From NCBI RefSeq assembly GCF_000517105.1, contig NZ_KI912148.1, positions 924,518 through 988,517 on the forward strand: a stretch of 64,000 bases of DNA, written 5' to 3'. The notes under the pieces were generated by a model. That model did not search any database, was not told the DNA's origin, and saw only the letters and a list, made by a program, of their open reading frames with translations. This DNA is from Fischerella sp. PCC 9605 (lineage in GTDB: Bacteria > Cyanobacteriota > Cyanobacteriia > Cyanobacteriales > Nostocaceae). Positions 34,954-43,576 of this stretch are shown piece by piece. The stretch's first letter is position 1, and each line of letters starts with the position of its first letter. The translations under genes and the position numbers were made by a program.

Positions 34954-35562
34954 ATGAAGCGAAGTTTGCCAACAAGACACTATGGGTCTACACAACTTTT
35001 ACAAATTGCTGTTATTGTTTTGATGTCGCTTAGCAGCATCGGTATTGTTGGGGTAGGTTTCGTTGTCAAACAAGGTTTGAGCGATCGCAATCATCAAGTA
35101 AAGATAATAAAAGATACCTCACGCTACCGAGAAATTCGCTATCAACTGTGGTTGAATCAAAACCAAGTCAAACATTTTCCCGATCGCATTCCTGCTGATG
35201 CTTCTAATGTAAACCTTGCTTTTTCTCGTGGTTTTTTGCAAGGAAGTAATTTTTTTCAGATCAAGTTTAAACTTCCAGAACAACAGATAAAAAGACTACT
35301 TACTCAATACAGAAAAGTTGCTAAACATCTGTATAGAGGTGGTAACACAAACGAACACGCTAACTTACCCAATGGTGTTCCTACAACTTTTTTCTATACC
35401 AGTGGTTCTCAAGAAGATTCCTTTCCTAGTTCCTATGAAATATTTGTATTAGGTGCAAATGATAGAGGAAATACCAAATTTAAGTGGAATCATGGCGATA
35501 GTTATGGAGTAGCAATTGATAGCTCAACTTCGGAAATCGTCTATTGGGCTGAAGAATGGTAA
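34954..35562 (+). CDS. Hypothetical membrane-anchored protein
   Basis: A 202-aa protein of unknown function. After MKRSLPTRHYGSTQ there is one hydrophobic helix (about 15-42), so it is probably anchored with its C-terminal domain outside the cytoplasm. The rest is charged, with a Tyr- and Asn-rich second half (VPTTFFYTSGSQ, NTKFKWNHGDSYGVAIDSST). I recognise no family. A TATATAA box lies about 30 bases upstream of the ATG. Confidence 0.7.
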   Translation: MKRSLPTRHYGSTQLLQIAVIVLMSLSSIGIVGVGFVVKQGLSDRNHQVKIIKDTSRYREIRYQLWLNQNQVKHFPDRIPADASNVNLAFSRGFLQGSNFFQIKFKLPEQQIKRLLTQYRKVAKHLYRGGNTNEHANLPNGVPTTFFYTSGSQEDSFPSSYEIFVLGANDRGNTKFKWNHGDSYGVAIDSSTSEIVYWAEEW

Positions 35563-35655
35563 GAAAATGTTAGTAGTTGGTAGTTGGTAGTTGATTGGTG
35601 ACTTTACAAAATAACTACCAACAAACAACCAACAACAAACAACAAATAACTAAAA
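35563..35655 (+). repeat. Heptamer-like TAGTTGG / AACAACC repeat
   Basis: The whole spacer between two genes is AGTAGTTGGTAGTTGGTAG units followed by CAACAAACAACCAAC units, ending at ATG 35656. Confidence 0.88.
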
Positions 35656-36152
35656 ATGAAAAAAATCATTATTGGGGTGATGGGGCCAGGAGAAAAAGCA
35701 ACAGTAACTGATGTACAAAATGCTTACGAATTAGGAAAATTTATTGCTCAAAAAGGATGGGTATTGCTCACTGGCGGTAGAAATGTCGGTGTGATGGATG
35801 CAGCAAATAAAGGCGCAAAATCTGTCAATGGTTTAACGGCATCCTACCTAGTGAGAATCAAAAGAATGTTTCTGAGGCAGTAGATATTGCCATTTTCACT
35901 GATATGGGCAATGCTCGAAATAATATTAATGTTCTTTCTTCTGACTTGGTAATTGCCTGTGGAATGGGTGCAGGAACTGCTTCAGAAGTAGCGCTAGCTT
36001 TGAAGGCAAATAAGCAAGTAATTTTGCTAACCGAGGATGAAGAAAGCAAATTTTTCTTCAAAAAACTGTCACCAGAAAATGTTCATGTTGTTGAGAGCGT
36101 AACAGCAGCGATCGCGACTGCTACACAAATTTTAAATAGTAGTTTGGGTTAA
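35656..36152 (+). pseudogene. Frameshifted TIGR00725-like (LOG-type Rossmann) protein gene
   Basis: Two open frames are pieces of one gene. The first (35656-35883) gives MKKIIIGVMGPGEKATVTD...GWVLLTGGRNVGVMDAANKGA, the N-terminal half of the TIGR00725 / lysine-decarboxylase-like fold, and then leaves frame after NGLT. In the +1 frame the expected continuation ILPSENQKNVSEAVDIAIFTDMGNARNN is intact and runs into VIACGMGAGTASEVALALK to 36152. The break is at about 35839-35842, consistent with loss of four bases in an ACGATTGGC-like sequence. The family resembles cytokinin-riboside phosphoribohydrolases. If this is a sequencing error, the gene is intact at about 165 aa. Confidence 0.8.
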
Positions 36153-36267
36153 TTAAAAAAATTAGTAATTTTATATACACACTAGCTACACAAACTGCAA
36201 AATATGGTGTTAGTCTAAGGTATTCGATTCTACATACTATTAGTAAACCTGTTTAAGTACTGATTCC

Positions 36268-36693
36268 ATGTCTAAGTTTGTCTCTGCAATCTTAATCGCA
36301 ACAGCCCTGCTTATCCCAGTATATAAAGATTATAACTCTGTACTTGCTGGTACTTGTGCTTCAAAATGCGGCCCTCGCCCAATTCAATTTTCCCCAGGTC
36401 AACGCATTCAATTGAAAGTCTTAAATAAAACACCGAATCTAGTTAATTTACAGAAACCATCCACTACCAATCCAATTACCCTCCGACCTGGACAAGAACT
36501 ACAATTGAACCAAGGAGACGGTACAGAGCCAAATGTATCTCTCTTATTTTGGAATGAAGCAGGGTTGCCGCTGAAAGCAACCGTCTCTAAACCAAACTTT
36601 GCTACCCTGCAAGTAGAATTACGTCCGACTTGGTATACTCCAGGCGATCGCGCGATTTATATTCTCGATGATGGTCGAGTTGACGTGTTGTGA
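36268..36693 (+). CDS. Hypothetical secreted protein
   Basis: A 141-aa protein of unknown function. The first 27 residues (MSKFVSAILIATALLIPVYK...VLAG) look like a signal peptide, followed by two Cys (CASKC). The rest is beta-rich with repeated P-G turns (SPGQRIQLKVLN, RPGQELQLNQG, TPGDRAIYI), suggesting a small beta-sandwich. It stands alone. Confidence 0.75.
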   Translation: MSKFVSAILIATALLIPVYKDYNSVLAGTCASKCGPRPIQFSPGQRIQLKVLNKTPNLVNLQKPSTTNPITLRPGQELQLNQGDGTEPNVSLLFWNEAGLPLKATVSKPNFATLQVELRPTWYTPGDRAIYILDDGRVDVL

Positions 36694-36740
36694 ACCACCC
36701 CTTTCAAGGTGAGTGAAAAATCAGCTTTCATTGCCTGGTT

Positions 36741-36836
36741 TTTCTTGGTTCGACTTGGTGTCTTAGTGTCTTGGTGGTTCAATAAAATTTATTTTTTCAC
36801 CACAAAGACACCAAGACACGAAGAAAATTTATTGTT
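36741..36836. repeat. Inverted GTCTTAGTGTCTTGG-type dispersed repeat
   Basis: ACTTGGTGTCTTAGTGTCTT is followed 25 bases later by an inverted copy CACAAAGACACCAAGACACG. The family also occurs at 13212-13335 and at 58630-58816, in both cases with another element inserted. Confidence 0.88.
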
Positions 36837-36972
36837 TAGGATTGCACCACCAAAGGGTTAGTGTTATGAAACTTAGGAGTTGCTATACAGGCAATTAGTT
36901 GCTTCTGTACTAAAATTTGGGTTTGATAAGGTATATGAGCAATAAGTCATATGCCCACTCCTAACTCCAACT

Positions 36973-39081
36973 GTGCTAGACAAATCCCCAATTACAGCAG
37001 TCAAAACCCGTCGGCGCTTACCTAATCAGCGCTGGCAGATTTACTCACAAAAAACAGAATTAGCACAACATTTAACAAAAGCGACTAATTTATCACCTCT
37101 GATCAACCAACTGCTGATTAATCGCGGTATTGAAACCCCCGAACAAGCACAAGCTTTCTTAGAATCCGAATCTTTGAACTTGCCTTCACCTTTGGAGGAG
37201 TTTCCAGATCTGCCAATTAGTTTGGAGTTATTGCAATCTTGCATTACCTGTAAAGAAAAAATTGCCATCTGCGGCGACTACGATGCAGATGGAATGACCA
37301 GCACTGCTTTACTGTTGCGTAGTTTACGTTGGTTGGGCGCGGAGGTAAATTACGCTATTCCCAGTCGGATGCATGAAGGCTACGGCATCAATAAACGGAT
37401 TGTGGAAGAATTCCACAGTGAAGGTGTAAAACTAATTCTGACTGTTGATAATGGTATCTCTGCATTTGAACCCATTGCTAGAGCTAAAGAACTTGGTGTA
37501 AAGGTAATTGTCACCGATCACCACGACATACCCCAACAATTACCTCCAGCGAATGCCATCCTTAACCCGAAATTACTACCAGAATCGTCACTTTATCGCG
37601 GTGTTGCGGGTGTGGGTGTTGCCTACATTTTGGCAATTTCTCTTGCACAACAGTTAGATCAAGCTAATAGTGGCATTATCAAGCCAATGTTGGAACTATT
37701 TACATTGGGAACAATTGCCGACTTAGCCCCCCTGACTGGAGTAAACCGCCGTTGGGTAAAACGTGGTTTGCAGCAATTACCCAAGTCTAAATTACCAGGA
37801 GTACAGGCCTTGATTCAGGTGTCTGGAGTGCAGGCGAGAGGAGATCGGGGATCGGGGATCGGAGAAAGATTAATCAACAACCAACAACCAACAACCAACA
37901 ACCAACAACCAAAATCGTTAAAGCCTGAAGATATTGGTTTTCGTCTTGGGCCGCGAATTAATGCTATTGGTAGGATTGGCGATCCCCAAATAGTGATTGA
38001 GCTACTAACTACAGATGATATGGGGATAGCGCTAGAACGAGCGATGCAGTGTGAAGGAATTAACCAGCATCGCCAGCAAATGTGCGAAGAAATTGAACAA
38101 GAGGCGATCGCAATTGTAGAGACGTTGCATGCAAAGTCTTTACACCAAGATCGGGTTTTAGTCGTTGTTCAACCTAACTGGCATCACGGTGTTATTGGTA
38201 TCGTCGCCTCCCGCTTAGTAGAACGCTACGGCGTTCCTGTATTTATTGCCACTTACGAAGATGACAACTTAATTCGTGGTTCAGCGCGAGGAATACCAGA
38301 GTTTCACGTATTTGCTGCTTTGGAATATTGCCAAAACTTGCTGGGTAAATTCGGCGGACACAAAGCCGCCGGTGGATTTTCTCTACCTGCCGAAAATTTA
38401 GCAGCCTTGCGATCGCGGCTGGTGGAATTCGCCAACCAATGTCTTGAAATCCAACACCTGAAGCCGCTGCTAAAAATTGACGCTCAAGCAAACCTCAATC
38501 AAATTAACCAAGAACTCTATCAACAACTCAACGCCTTAGAACCCTGCGGTATCGATAACCCCGATCCGGTTTTTTGGACTCCTAATGTCCAAGTCATTGA
38601 ACAACAAACAGTTGGCAAAGGTCATATTAAACTGACTTGTGCCGAAACAATCAACGATCGCCAATTTAAAATTAAAGCGATCGCTTGGCGGTGGCGTGAT
38701 TACTTTCCTCTACCAACGCGAATAGATATTGCCTACAAACTGCGAGAAAATTATTTTAATGGCAACACCACCATCGAGTTAGAATTAGTTGGCGTCAGGC
38801 TCCCAAATCAGTCACATCAGCTTTTTGTCTCTTGCGCTACTCCGCTAAAAGCCTCGTTTGAGTATAACCAACGTCTTTATACCTGTGGCATCTATCACAA
38901 TGGTTCTTCACCTGAATTAAGAATTAAGAATCCTGAAGGCAAAGTTTTAGCCGTTCAGCAAGGACAGGGCATTGGTTTACTTGGTATTAACCGTGAAGAT
39001 GCAAAAGAAGTTGATATTTTTCAACCCCAGTATGACTCTATTATTCAAGCAGCCCTAAAAGCCTTAGAATCAAGTAAGTAA
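36973..39081 (+). CDS. recJ: Single-stranded-DNA-specific exonuclease RecJ
   Basis: A 702-aa 5'-3' ssDNA exonuclease. Phosphoesterase motifs are present: IAICGDYDADGMTSTALLLR (motif I), TVDNGISAFEPI (motif II), VTDHHDIP (DHH, motif III) and GVAGVGVAYILA (motif IV). The DHHA1 half carries GVIGIVASRLVERYG, GSARGIPEFHV and GGHKAAGGFSL. Residues about 288-316, between the two halves, are INNQQPTTNNQQP preceded by RGDRGSGIGERL. They are encoded by a GGGGATC and AACAACC heptamer repeat, absent from normal RecJ, and are kept in frame. The start is GTG 36973. Confidence 0.94.
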   Translation: MLDKSPITAVKTRRRLPNQRWQIYSQKTELAQHLTKATNLSPLINQLLINRGIETPEQAQAFLESESLNLPSPLEEFPDLPISLELLQSCITCKEKIAICGDYDADGMTSTALLLRSLRWLGAEVNYAIPSRMHEGYGINKRIVEEFHSEGVKLILTVDNGISAFEPIARAKELGVKVIVTDHHDIPQQLPPANAILNPKLLPESSLYRGVAGVGVAYILAISLAQQLDQANSGIIKPMLELFTLGTIADLAPLTGVNRRWVKRGLQQLPKSKLPGVQALIQVSGVQARGDRGSGIGERLINNQQPTTNNQQPKSLKPEDIGFRLGPRINAIGRIGDPQIVIELLTTDDMGIALERAMQCEGINQHRQQMCEEIEQEAIAIVETLHAKSLHQDRVLVVVQPNWHHGVIGIVASRLVERYGVPVFIATYEDDNLIRGSARGIPEFHVFAALEYCQNLLGKFGGHKAAGGFSLPAENLAALRSRLVEFANQCLEIQHLKPLLKIDAQANLNQINQELYQQLNALEPCGIDNPDPVFWTPNVQVIEQQTVGKGHIKLTCAETINDRQFKIKAIAWRWRDYFPLPTRIDIAYKLRENYFNGNTTIELELVGVRLPNQSHQLFVSCATPLKASFEYNQRLYTCGIYHNGSSPELRIKNPEGKVLAVQQGQGIGLLGINREDAKEVDIFQPQYDSIIQAALKALESSK

Positions 39082-39148
39082 TCGTTGTTAGTTGTGTGTT
39101 GTTTGTTGTTTGTAACAAACAACCACCAACAACCAACAACCAACAAAT

Positions 39149-39173
39149 AAAAACAAAGCCCGCTTCTGCGGGC
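39149..39173 (-). terminator. Rho-independent terminator of psb30
   Basis: GCCCGC (39158-39163) pairs with GCGGGC (39168-39173) around TTCT. Reading the minus strand, the stem is followed by TTTGTTTT, so it ends the psb30 transcript, 35 bases after its stop codon. Confidence 0.85.
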
Positions 39174-39207
39174 CAGAGCAAAAAAGATTAAATACTGGAT
39201 TTAATAT

Positions 39208-39330
39208 TTAGAGATCGCCGCCACGAAAAGCTAGTACAAAAATTACCGCTGGGCCAGCTAACATGATCAGCGCTACAAACAATAGCTGGAAAATTACTTC
39301 CCAATTGATGCTTGTTAAAGCTTCAAACAT
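39208..39330 (-). CDS. psb30: Photosystem II protein Psb30 (Ycf12)
   Basis: A 40-aa gene with a near-perfect ribosome-binding site (GGGAGGG, four bases before the ATG on the minus strand). The product is a single membrane helix, [20 protein letters not shown] (residues 9-28) followed by [12 protein letters not shown]. The short N-terminus, the GPxVI turn and the C-terminal RGGxL match Psb30/Ycf12, a small subunit at the edge of the photosystem II core that helps stabilise it under high light. It is monocistronic, with its own terminator, and lies between recJ and a Cys-cluster gene. Confidence 0.9.
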   Translation of the reverse strand: MFEALTSINWEVIFQLLFVALIMLAGPAVIFVLAFRGGDL

Positions 39331-39477
39331 TTTCCCTCCCTGTAAACTTAAAACAATCTGTTACTCTAATTGTCAAACTCGGAATTGATCATATCCGGCG
39401 ATCGCCTGCTAAATTTAATTTACTTAACAAAATGATAAGAAACAACATAAAAAACTAAGATGGGGAATTGAGAGTGG

Positions 39478-39580
39478 GGAAGTGGAGGAGTGGGAGAGTG
39501 GGGGAGTAGTAAACCACTAACCACTAACCACTAACCACTAACCACTAACTACTAACTACCAACAACTAACCAAAAGAAGT
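39478..39580 (+). repeat. Heptamer tract ACCACTA / ACTACTA
   Basis: GGGAGTGGGGGAGT units are followed by about six tandem ACCACTA heptamers and then ACTACTA units (39505-39575). The tract ends just before the next ribosome-binding region. Confidence 0.93.
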
Positions 39581-39586
39581 TTGAAA

Positions 39587-39949
39587 ATGGCAACTTGGCA
39601 ATGTGTAAAGCAATGTGGAGCTTGCTGTCATCTTGACCCAGCATACCGTCCAGATTTGCATGATTATTTGTCACCCGAAGAACTGGAACTTTACCTGAGC
39701 ATGGTTGGTGAAGAAGGATGGTGTATCAATTTTGACAAAAATAGGCGTGAATGCCGCATTTATCCTAATCGTCCGCGTTTCTGCCGGGTAGAACCAGAAG
39801 TGTTTGAAGATATGTATGGCATTACTCCAGAAGAGTTAAACGACTTTGCCATTGAGTGCTGCCAAGAGCAAATAGAAGGCGTTTATGGCGATCGCAGTCT
39901 AGAAATGTTGCGCTTTAATAAAGCCGTTGGATATTTAGCCAAGGGCTAG
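39587..39949 (+). CDS. YkgJ-type Cys-cluster protein
   Basis: A 120-aa soluble protein started at ATG 39587. A Cys cluster is visible as CVKQCGACCHL near the N-terminus, then C (EGWCINFD), CRIYPNRPRFCRVEP, and CC near the C-terminus. This is the pattern of the YkgJ / zinc- or iron-binding cluster family. A metal (Fe-S or Zn) site is expected; its function is not known. It is flanked on both sides by heptamer repeats. Confidence 0.87.
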   Translation: MATWQCVKQCGACCHLDPAYRPDLHDYLSPEELELYLSMVGEEGWCINFDKNRRECRIYPNRPRFCRVEPEVFEDMYGITPEELNDFAIECCQEQIEGVYGDRSLEMLRFNKAVGYLAKG

Positions 39950-40036
39950 TGGCTAGTTGTTGGTGGTTGTTGGTTGGTTGTTGTTGGTTGGTTGTTGGTT
40001 GGTGGTTAGTGGTTAGTGGTTAGTGGTTTACTACTC
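39950..40036 (+). repeat. GGTTGTTGGTT / TTAGTGG repeat
   Basis: TTGTTGGTTGG units followed by four TTAGTGG heptamers and a CCCCATCACCCCATC tract. Confidence 0.9.
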
Positions 40037-40166
40037 CCCCCATCACCCCATCACCCCATCTCCCACTCCCCCACTGACCGATTCTTAAATACTAGACTTG
40101 CAATTTGTAACGACAATCTGAGAAAATGAGAGAAATATGAAAAACCTCTAGATAAAACTACTGCCC

Positions 40167-40598
40167 GTGAAACTAGATTCTGCACCTGTGAGCACCGCTA
40201 GTATATCTGAATCTGAATGCCATCTGGAAGTAACAAGCACTACTGACTGCAACACAAGTATAGCCAAATTTGAGCCATTATCGTCGTCGATGGTTGGCGA
40301 TTGTCCTCAGAAGCAGTCAAATATAGCTGTTTTCTTCACTACCTTCTTAACCATTTTTCTTGCAGAAATCGGTGATAAGACACAGTTCTCTACTCTATTG
40401 ATGAGTGCGGAATCACATTCACCGTGGGTGGTGTTTATAGGGTCTGCTGCCGCACTAATAACCACCAGCTTGTTAGGTGTGCTTTTAGGTCGTTGGATAG
40501 CTAGCCGCCTTTCTCCAAAGATTGTAGAGAAAGCCGCAGGAGTGATGCTACTGCTGATTTCTCTGATGCTGTTTTGCGATGTAGTCATTAGTCATTAG
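40167..40598 (+). CDS. GDT1/TMEM165-type cation exchanger, first half-protein
   Basis: A 143-aa membrane protein with an N-terminal cytoplasmic tail of about 50 residues and three helices. The family motif EIGDKTQF is in the first helix (near residue 66). It is only one repeat of the normally two-repeat GDT1 transporter. The other half is encoded by the next gene. Such separate halves were described as hemi-manganese exchangers (Hmx) in Anabaena, from memory. It probably exports Mn2+ (or Ca2+) together with its partner. The start is GTG 40167. Confidence 0.88.
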   Translation: MKLDSAPVSTASISESECHLEVTSTTDCNTSIAKFEPLSSSMVGDCPQKQSNIAVFFTTFLTIFLAEIGDKTQFSTLLMSAESHSPWVVFIGSAAALITTSLLGVLLGRWIASRLSPKIVEKAAGVMLLLISLMLFCDVVISH

Positions 40599-40675
40599 TC
40601 ATTGGTCATTAGTCATTAGTCATTAGTAAATAACAAGTGACAAATGACAAAGGACAAGTGACAAAGGACTAATTT
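40586..40675 (+). repeat. Heptamer tract GTCATTA / ACAAATG
   Basis: About six GTCATTA units and then AAATGACAAAGGACAAGTG units fill the gap between the two half-exchanger genes. The first unit begins inside the stop region of the upstream gene. Confidence 0.93.
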
Positions 40676-40963
40676 ATGAATTGGCATCTTTTAGGATTGA
40701 GCTTTATCACCGTTTTTTTATCTGAATTAGGCGATAAAAGCCAGTTAGCTGCGATCGCACTTTCAGGCCGTTGCCAGTCTCCCCGTGCTGTGTTCTTTGG
40801 TACGGCTGGTGCATTGCTGTTAACTAGCTTGTTAGGTGCATTAGCTGGGGGAGCGGTGGCAGAATTATTGCCTACGCGGTTGTTAAAAGCGATCGCTGCG
40901 GTGGGATTTGCTGTGTTGGCTGTACGTCTGCTGTGGTTTCAAAATCAGACACCAGAAGATTAA
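40676..40963 (+). CDS. GDT1/TMEM165-type cation exchanger, second half-protein
   Basis: A 95-aa membrane protein with three helices. The family motif ELGDKSQLAAIALSG is in helix 1 (near 16-30). It pairs with the preceding half-protein to rebuild the two-repeat, antiparallel transporter. Separation by 77 bases of heptamers and lack of a fused linker indicate that it really is a split gene. A shared terminator follows. Confidence 0.88.
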   Translation: MNWHLLGLSFITVFLSELGDKSQLAAIALSGRCQSPRAVFFGTAGALLLTSLLGALAGGAVAELLPTRLLKAIAAVGFAVLAVRLLWFQNQTPED

Positions 40964-40968
40964 TAATC

Positions 40969-40995
40969 AAAAGACGCGCCCAAAGCGCGTCTTTT
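40969..40995. terminator. Bidirectional terminator between convergent genes
   Basis: AAAAGACGCGC (40969-40979) pairs perfectly with GCGCGTCTTTT (40985-40995) around CCAAA. The A- and T-ends serve both the exchanger gene and the opposing gene that ends at 41003. Confidence 0.92.
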
Positions 40996-41002
40996 AAGAA
41001 TT

Positions 41003-41488
41003 TTACTGCCGCCAGTACCAAGTTAGTAGCGTACCTCCTGCCACCAGTTTGACTGCTTCTAGAAGCCAGTAACCACCGTGTAATACATTCATGTTTGCTG
41101 GAATATCCGCTGCTGCCTGAAATAGGTTTAGTTGCAGTCCAATGGCAGACATTTGCGGGGTTAAAAAATATGTATCAACTAGCGATATAGCTAGCAGTAG
41201 CACGGCTAAAACAAGGCTACTTACACGCCAATTTGATTGGGTTTTATTTAAAGCTAAAACGCCAGTTAATACCAAGCCAGCAGCCAATAATTCTATGCGA
41301 TTGAAATTCCAGAAAATGACATAGCCTGCTGTTGCAAAACTGGCTTGTGTCATCATGCCAGAAACATATAGGCTAGGCATAATTACCCAGTCTAAAAACA
41401 GACTTGCACTGAGCCAGAAGCCCAAAGTCAGCATGACAATTGATTGCCATATCGGACGCTTGAATCCGAAGCTAGAAACAGTATTCAT
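41003..41488 (-). CDS. DUF4149-like four-helix membrane protein
   Basis: A 161-aa membrane protein with about four helices. The first has SLFLDWVIMPSLYVSGMM, which resembles the FxxWVVxPxLF pattern of TMEM205/DUF4149 proteins. The assignment is weak. The function is unknown. It converges with the half-exchanger gene and shares its terminator. Confidence 0.7.
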   Translation of the reverse strand: MNTVSSFGFKRPIWQSIVMLTLGFWLSASLFLDWVIMPSLYVSGMMTQASFATAGYVIFWNFNRIELLAAGLVLTGVLALNKTQSNWRVSSLVLAVLLLAISLVDTYFLTPQMSAIGLQLNLFQAAADIPANMNVLHGGYWLLEAVKLVAGGTLLTWYWRQ

Positions 41489-41760
41489 GGTGAATCAATG
41501 ATTGCTTGTATCTATATTTTTAGTTTCTAACTTAACGAATTGTTTTGACAACAAATTTCAATTATCTTTTACATTTTCAGATCAAAACGTATATATGCCT
41601 AGTAGTTTGCGATCGCATATCACCTTTGATTATTAAGAATACTTGCGAAAGTATAATTGATAAAAAGATAAGTTACTTTTACCTGATAAAATAAAACATA
41701 TCAAAAATAAGTGATAGACATCAAAGCCTAAAGCAGGTTTACAGTCTGCGCTCGCCCCCA

Positions 41761-42342
41761 ATGGATAAAGCAATGCGCTTTGCAGTTTTATTCAGCACAG
41801 CACTGGCATTATTAACAGCAATTGAAGGCAATGCTGCCCTTAAGAGTCAAGCAGTGCAATTGCGCGATGGCACAGTATATTTTATTCAACCCCCAAGCCT
41901 AGGGGAAGTAGTGACTACCTATAATGGTACTGGTGTATGGGGTGCGACGTACTACTTCACGATTGGATTACCTGAGAATGCTGGAGAACCGCTACAAAAA
42001 CTAACAATTAACCAGCATGAAGGAGTAGACTATATTCGGTTTGACCTAGAAGATACGGTTGCTTTTGAAGGGACGCGTAAGGATAAAGGGCAAAAGCTGA
42101 AATTAAAAGATGTGAGTAGCGATCGCAAAACTAAAACAGTATCGCTGACGTTTGACCCGCCAGTATCACCAGGTAGAATTATCACAGTTGCTCTCGAACC
42201 CAAGCAGAACCCGATAGTTAGCGGTGTTTATCTGTTTGGAGTCAAAGCTTTTCCGGTGGGCAAAAAAGTTCACGGGCAATTTCTCGGTTATGGGCGACTG
42301 CAATTTTACAGCCCCAGTATAGACTCATTTTTCTGGCGTTAA
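41761..42342 (+). CDS. DUF2808 secreted protein
   Basis: A 193-aa protein with a cleavable signal (residues about 5-25). The mature part is the DUF2808 domain found in many cyanobacteria: TYYFTIGLPENAGEPLQKLTI, FDLEDTVAFEG and SLTFDPPVSPGRIITVALEP. It is probably periplasmic or in the outer envelope. The domain's function is unknown. It stands alone. Confidence 0.85.
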   Translation: MDKAMRFAVLFSTALALLTAIEGNAALKSQAVQLRDGTVYFIQPPSLGEVVTTYNGTGVWGATYYFTIGLPENAGEPLQKLTINQHEGVDYIRFDLEDTVAFEGTRKDKGQKLKLKDVSSDRKTKTVSLTFDPPVSPGRIITVALEPKQNPIVSGVYLFGVKAFPVGKKVHGQFLGYGRLQFYSPSIDSFFWR

Positions 42343-42427
42343 TTTGTTATAACTATCGCTAAAAAATAAATTATCCAACCCCTTGTCCTCCTTGTCTACA
42401 AGTGATTGGATATTTTTTTATTTGGAA

Positions 42428-43576
42428 TTAGCGGATTGGCACAAACCCAGCCTGTTCTACAAATTTTTGTCCCTCATCGCTCAACAGCATATTTGCATAG
42501 GCAACACCCGCCTGTTCGTCAAGTCTACCATCTCGTTTGATGACTACAAACAGCCGTCTGGTTATAGGGTAAGAGCCATCTGCAAAAGCAGTTTCATTGG
42601 TGGCTGTGCAGATGAGACTAGCACAAGGAGACACAAAAACCGAATTAGCTTCCTTAGCTAAAGGGAGAACATGAATTTTGTGTTGACTGATTACTTCTGA
42701 TGCTGTTGCATAACCAATACCACCAGGAGTACTAGCAACTTTACGGATAGAATCAGTAGTGTCTCGTACCTCGTTTATAGACGCAGCAAATGATTGTTTT
42801 GCTAAAACGTGTTCATAAAAGAAATCTACCGTACCGCCATCCTTAAGGTTACGGCTGAAAGGAGCGATCGCGACATTGGGGCCGCCTACTTCCTTCCAGT
42901 TCCTAATTTTTCCGGTGAATATATGCCGCGCCTGCTCTAAGGTGATACCTTTCAAACCCTGAGCAATCAATTCAGGATGGACATACAAGGCAATTCCATC
43001 AATAGCAACAGGCACTTGTTCAAGTTTAAAATTTCGCTGTTGTGCTTTTTCAAACTCCTCGTTTTTTAAAGGGCGTGAAGACAGGGAAAAACTTAGCTGA
43101 CCTTCAAGTAGCATTTCAACACCCTTACCAGATCCAGGCTTTCCTGTTTGTGGTTCGGTATAGCGCAACTGAAATTTAGGATGAGCTAGTTGGATATCCA
43201 CAAGCACAGCTATATTCCGCAACGGAGCAAAGGTTGTAGATCCACCGTAGTTAAATGTTCCTTCTGGCACGTTAGGCACATCGGCTATGGCGTGGTAGGT
43301 AGTTGCAGTCACACCTTTAACATGAGTGGGTGAAGGAAAAGGAGTGTTGCTAGATGTATTTTGATTATTGGAAGATACTGCTTTTGGTTCGGGCTTAAAA
43401 ATAAAATAGGCTCCACCAAAAACCACCAATGTAACCCACGCAAACTTCACCCAAACTACAGGGAAAATGCCGCCGCGTCGCCGCAATCTGTGACCGCAGT
43501 AGCTACACTTGTTGTTAGTTCGGGGGTTGAGGGTTCCACAATTATGGCAAACATTTTTAGATGCACTGTTCATCAT
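42428..43576 (-). CDS. Zinc-ribbon / transmembrane / phosphate-type solute-binding fusion
   Basis: A 382-aa protein. Residues 10-27 hold CHNC...CSYC (Cys10, 13, 24, 27), a zinc ribbon, followed by a basic stretch RRRG and one membrane helix (about 38-60). The remaining 320 residues are a PstS-like (type II) solute-binding domain with FNYGGSTTFAPLR (phosphate-loop type GxSTT), GGTVDFFYEH and STPGGIGYATASEV. There is no lipobox or cleavable signal, so the ribbon stays in the cytoplasm and the binding domain faces outside. This suggests an anchored sensor or scavenger of phosphate or a similar anion. No Pst permease genes are near. Confidence 0.85.
   Translation of the reverse strand: MMNSASKNVCHNCGTLNPRTNNKCSYCGHRLRRRGGIFPVVWVKFAWVTLVVFGGAYFIFKPEPKAVSSNNQNTSSNTPFPSPTHVKGVTATTYHAIADVPNVPEGTFNYGGSTTFAPLRNIAVLVDIQLAHPKFQLRYTEPQTGKPGSGKGVEMLLEGQLSFSLSSRPLKNEEFEKAQQRNFKLEQVPVAIDGIALYVHPELIAQGLKGITLEQARHIFTGKIRNWKEVGGPNVAIAPFSRNLKDGGTVDFFYEHVLAKQSFAASINEVRDTTDSIRKVASTPGGIGYATASEVISQHKIHVLPLAKEANSVFVSPCASLICTATNETAFADGSYPITRRLFVVIKRDGRLDEQAGVAYANMLLSDEGQKFVEQAGFVPIR

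Noticed and set aside
39505-39575. CRISPR-like array (regular ACCACTA units)
   Set aside because: The units are 7 bases with no spacers; this is a tandem heptamer tract.
42383-42661. Plus-strand frame of 92 codons
   Set aside because: It lies antisense to the well-supported zinc-ribbon/solute-binding gene.
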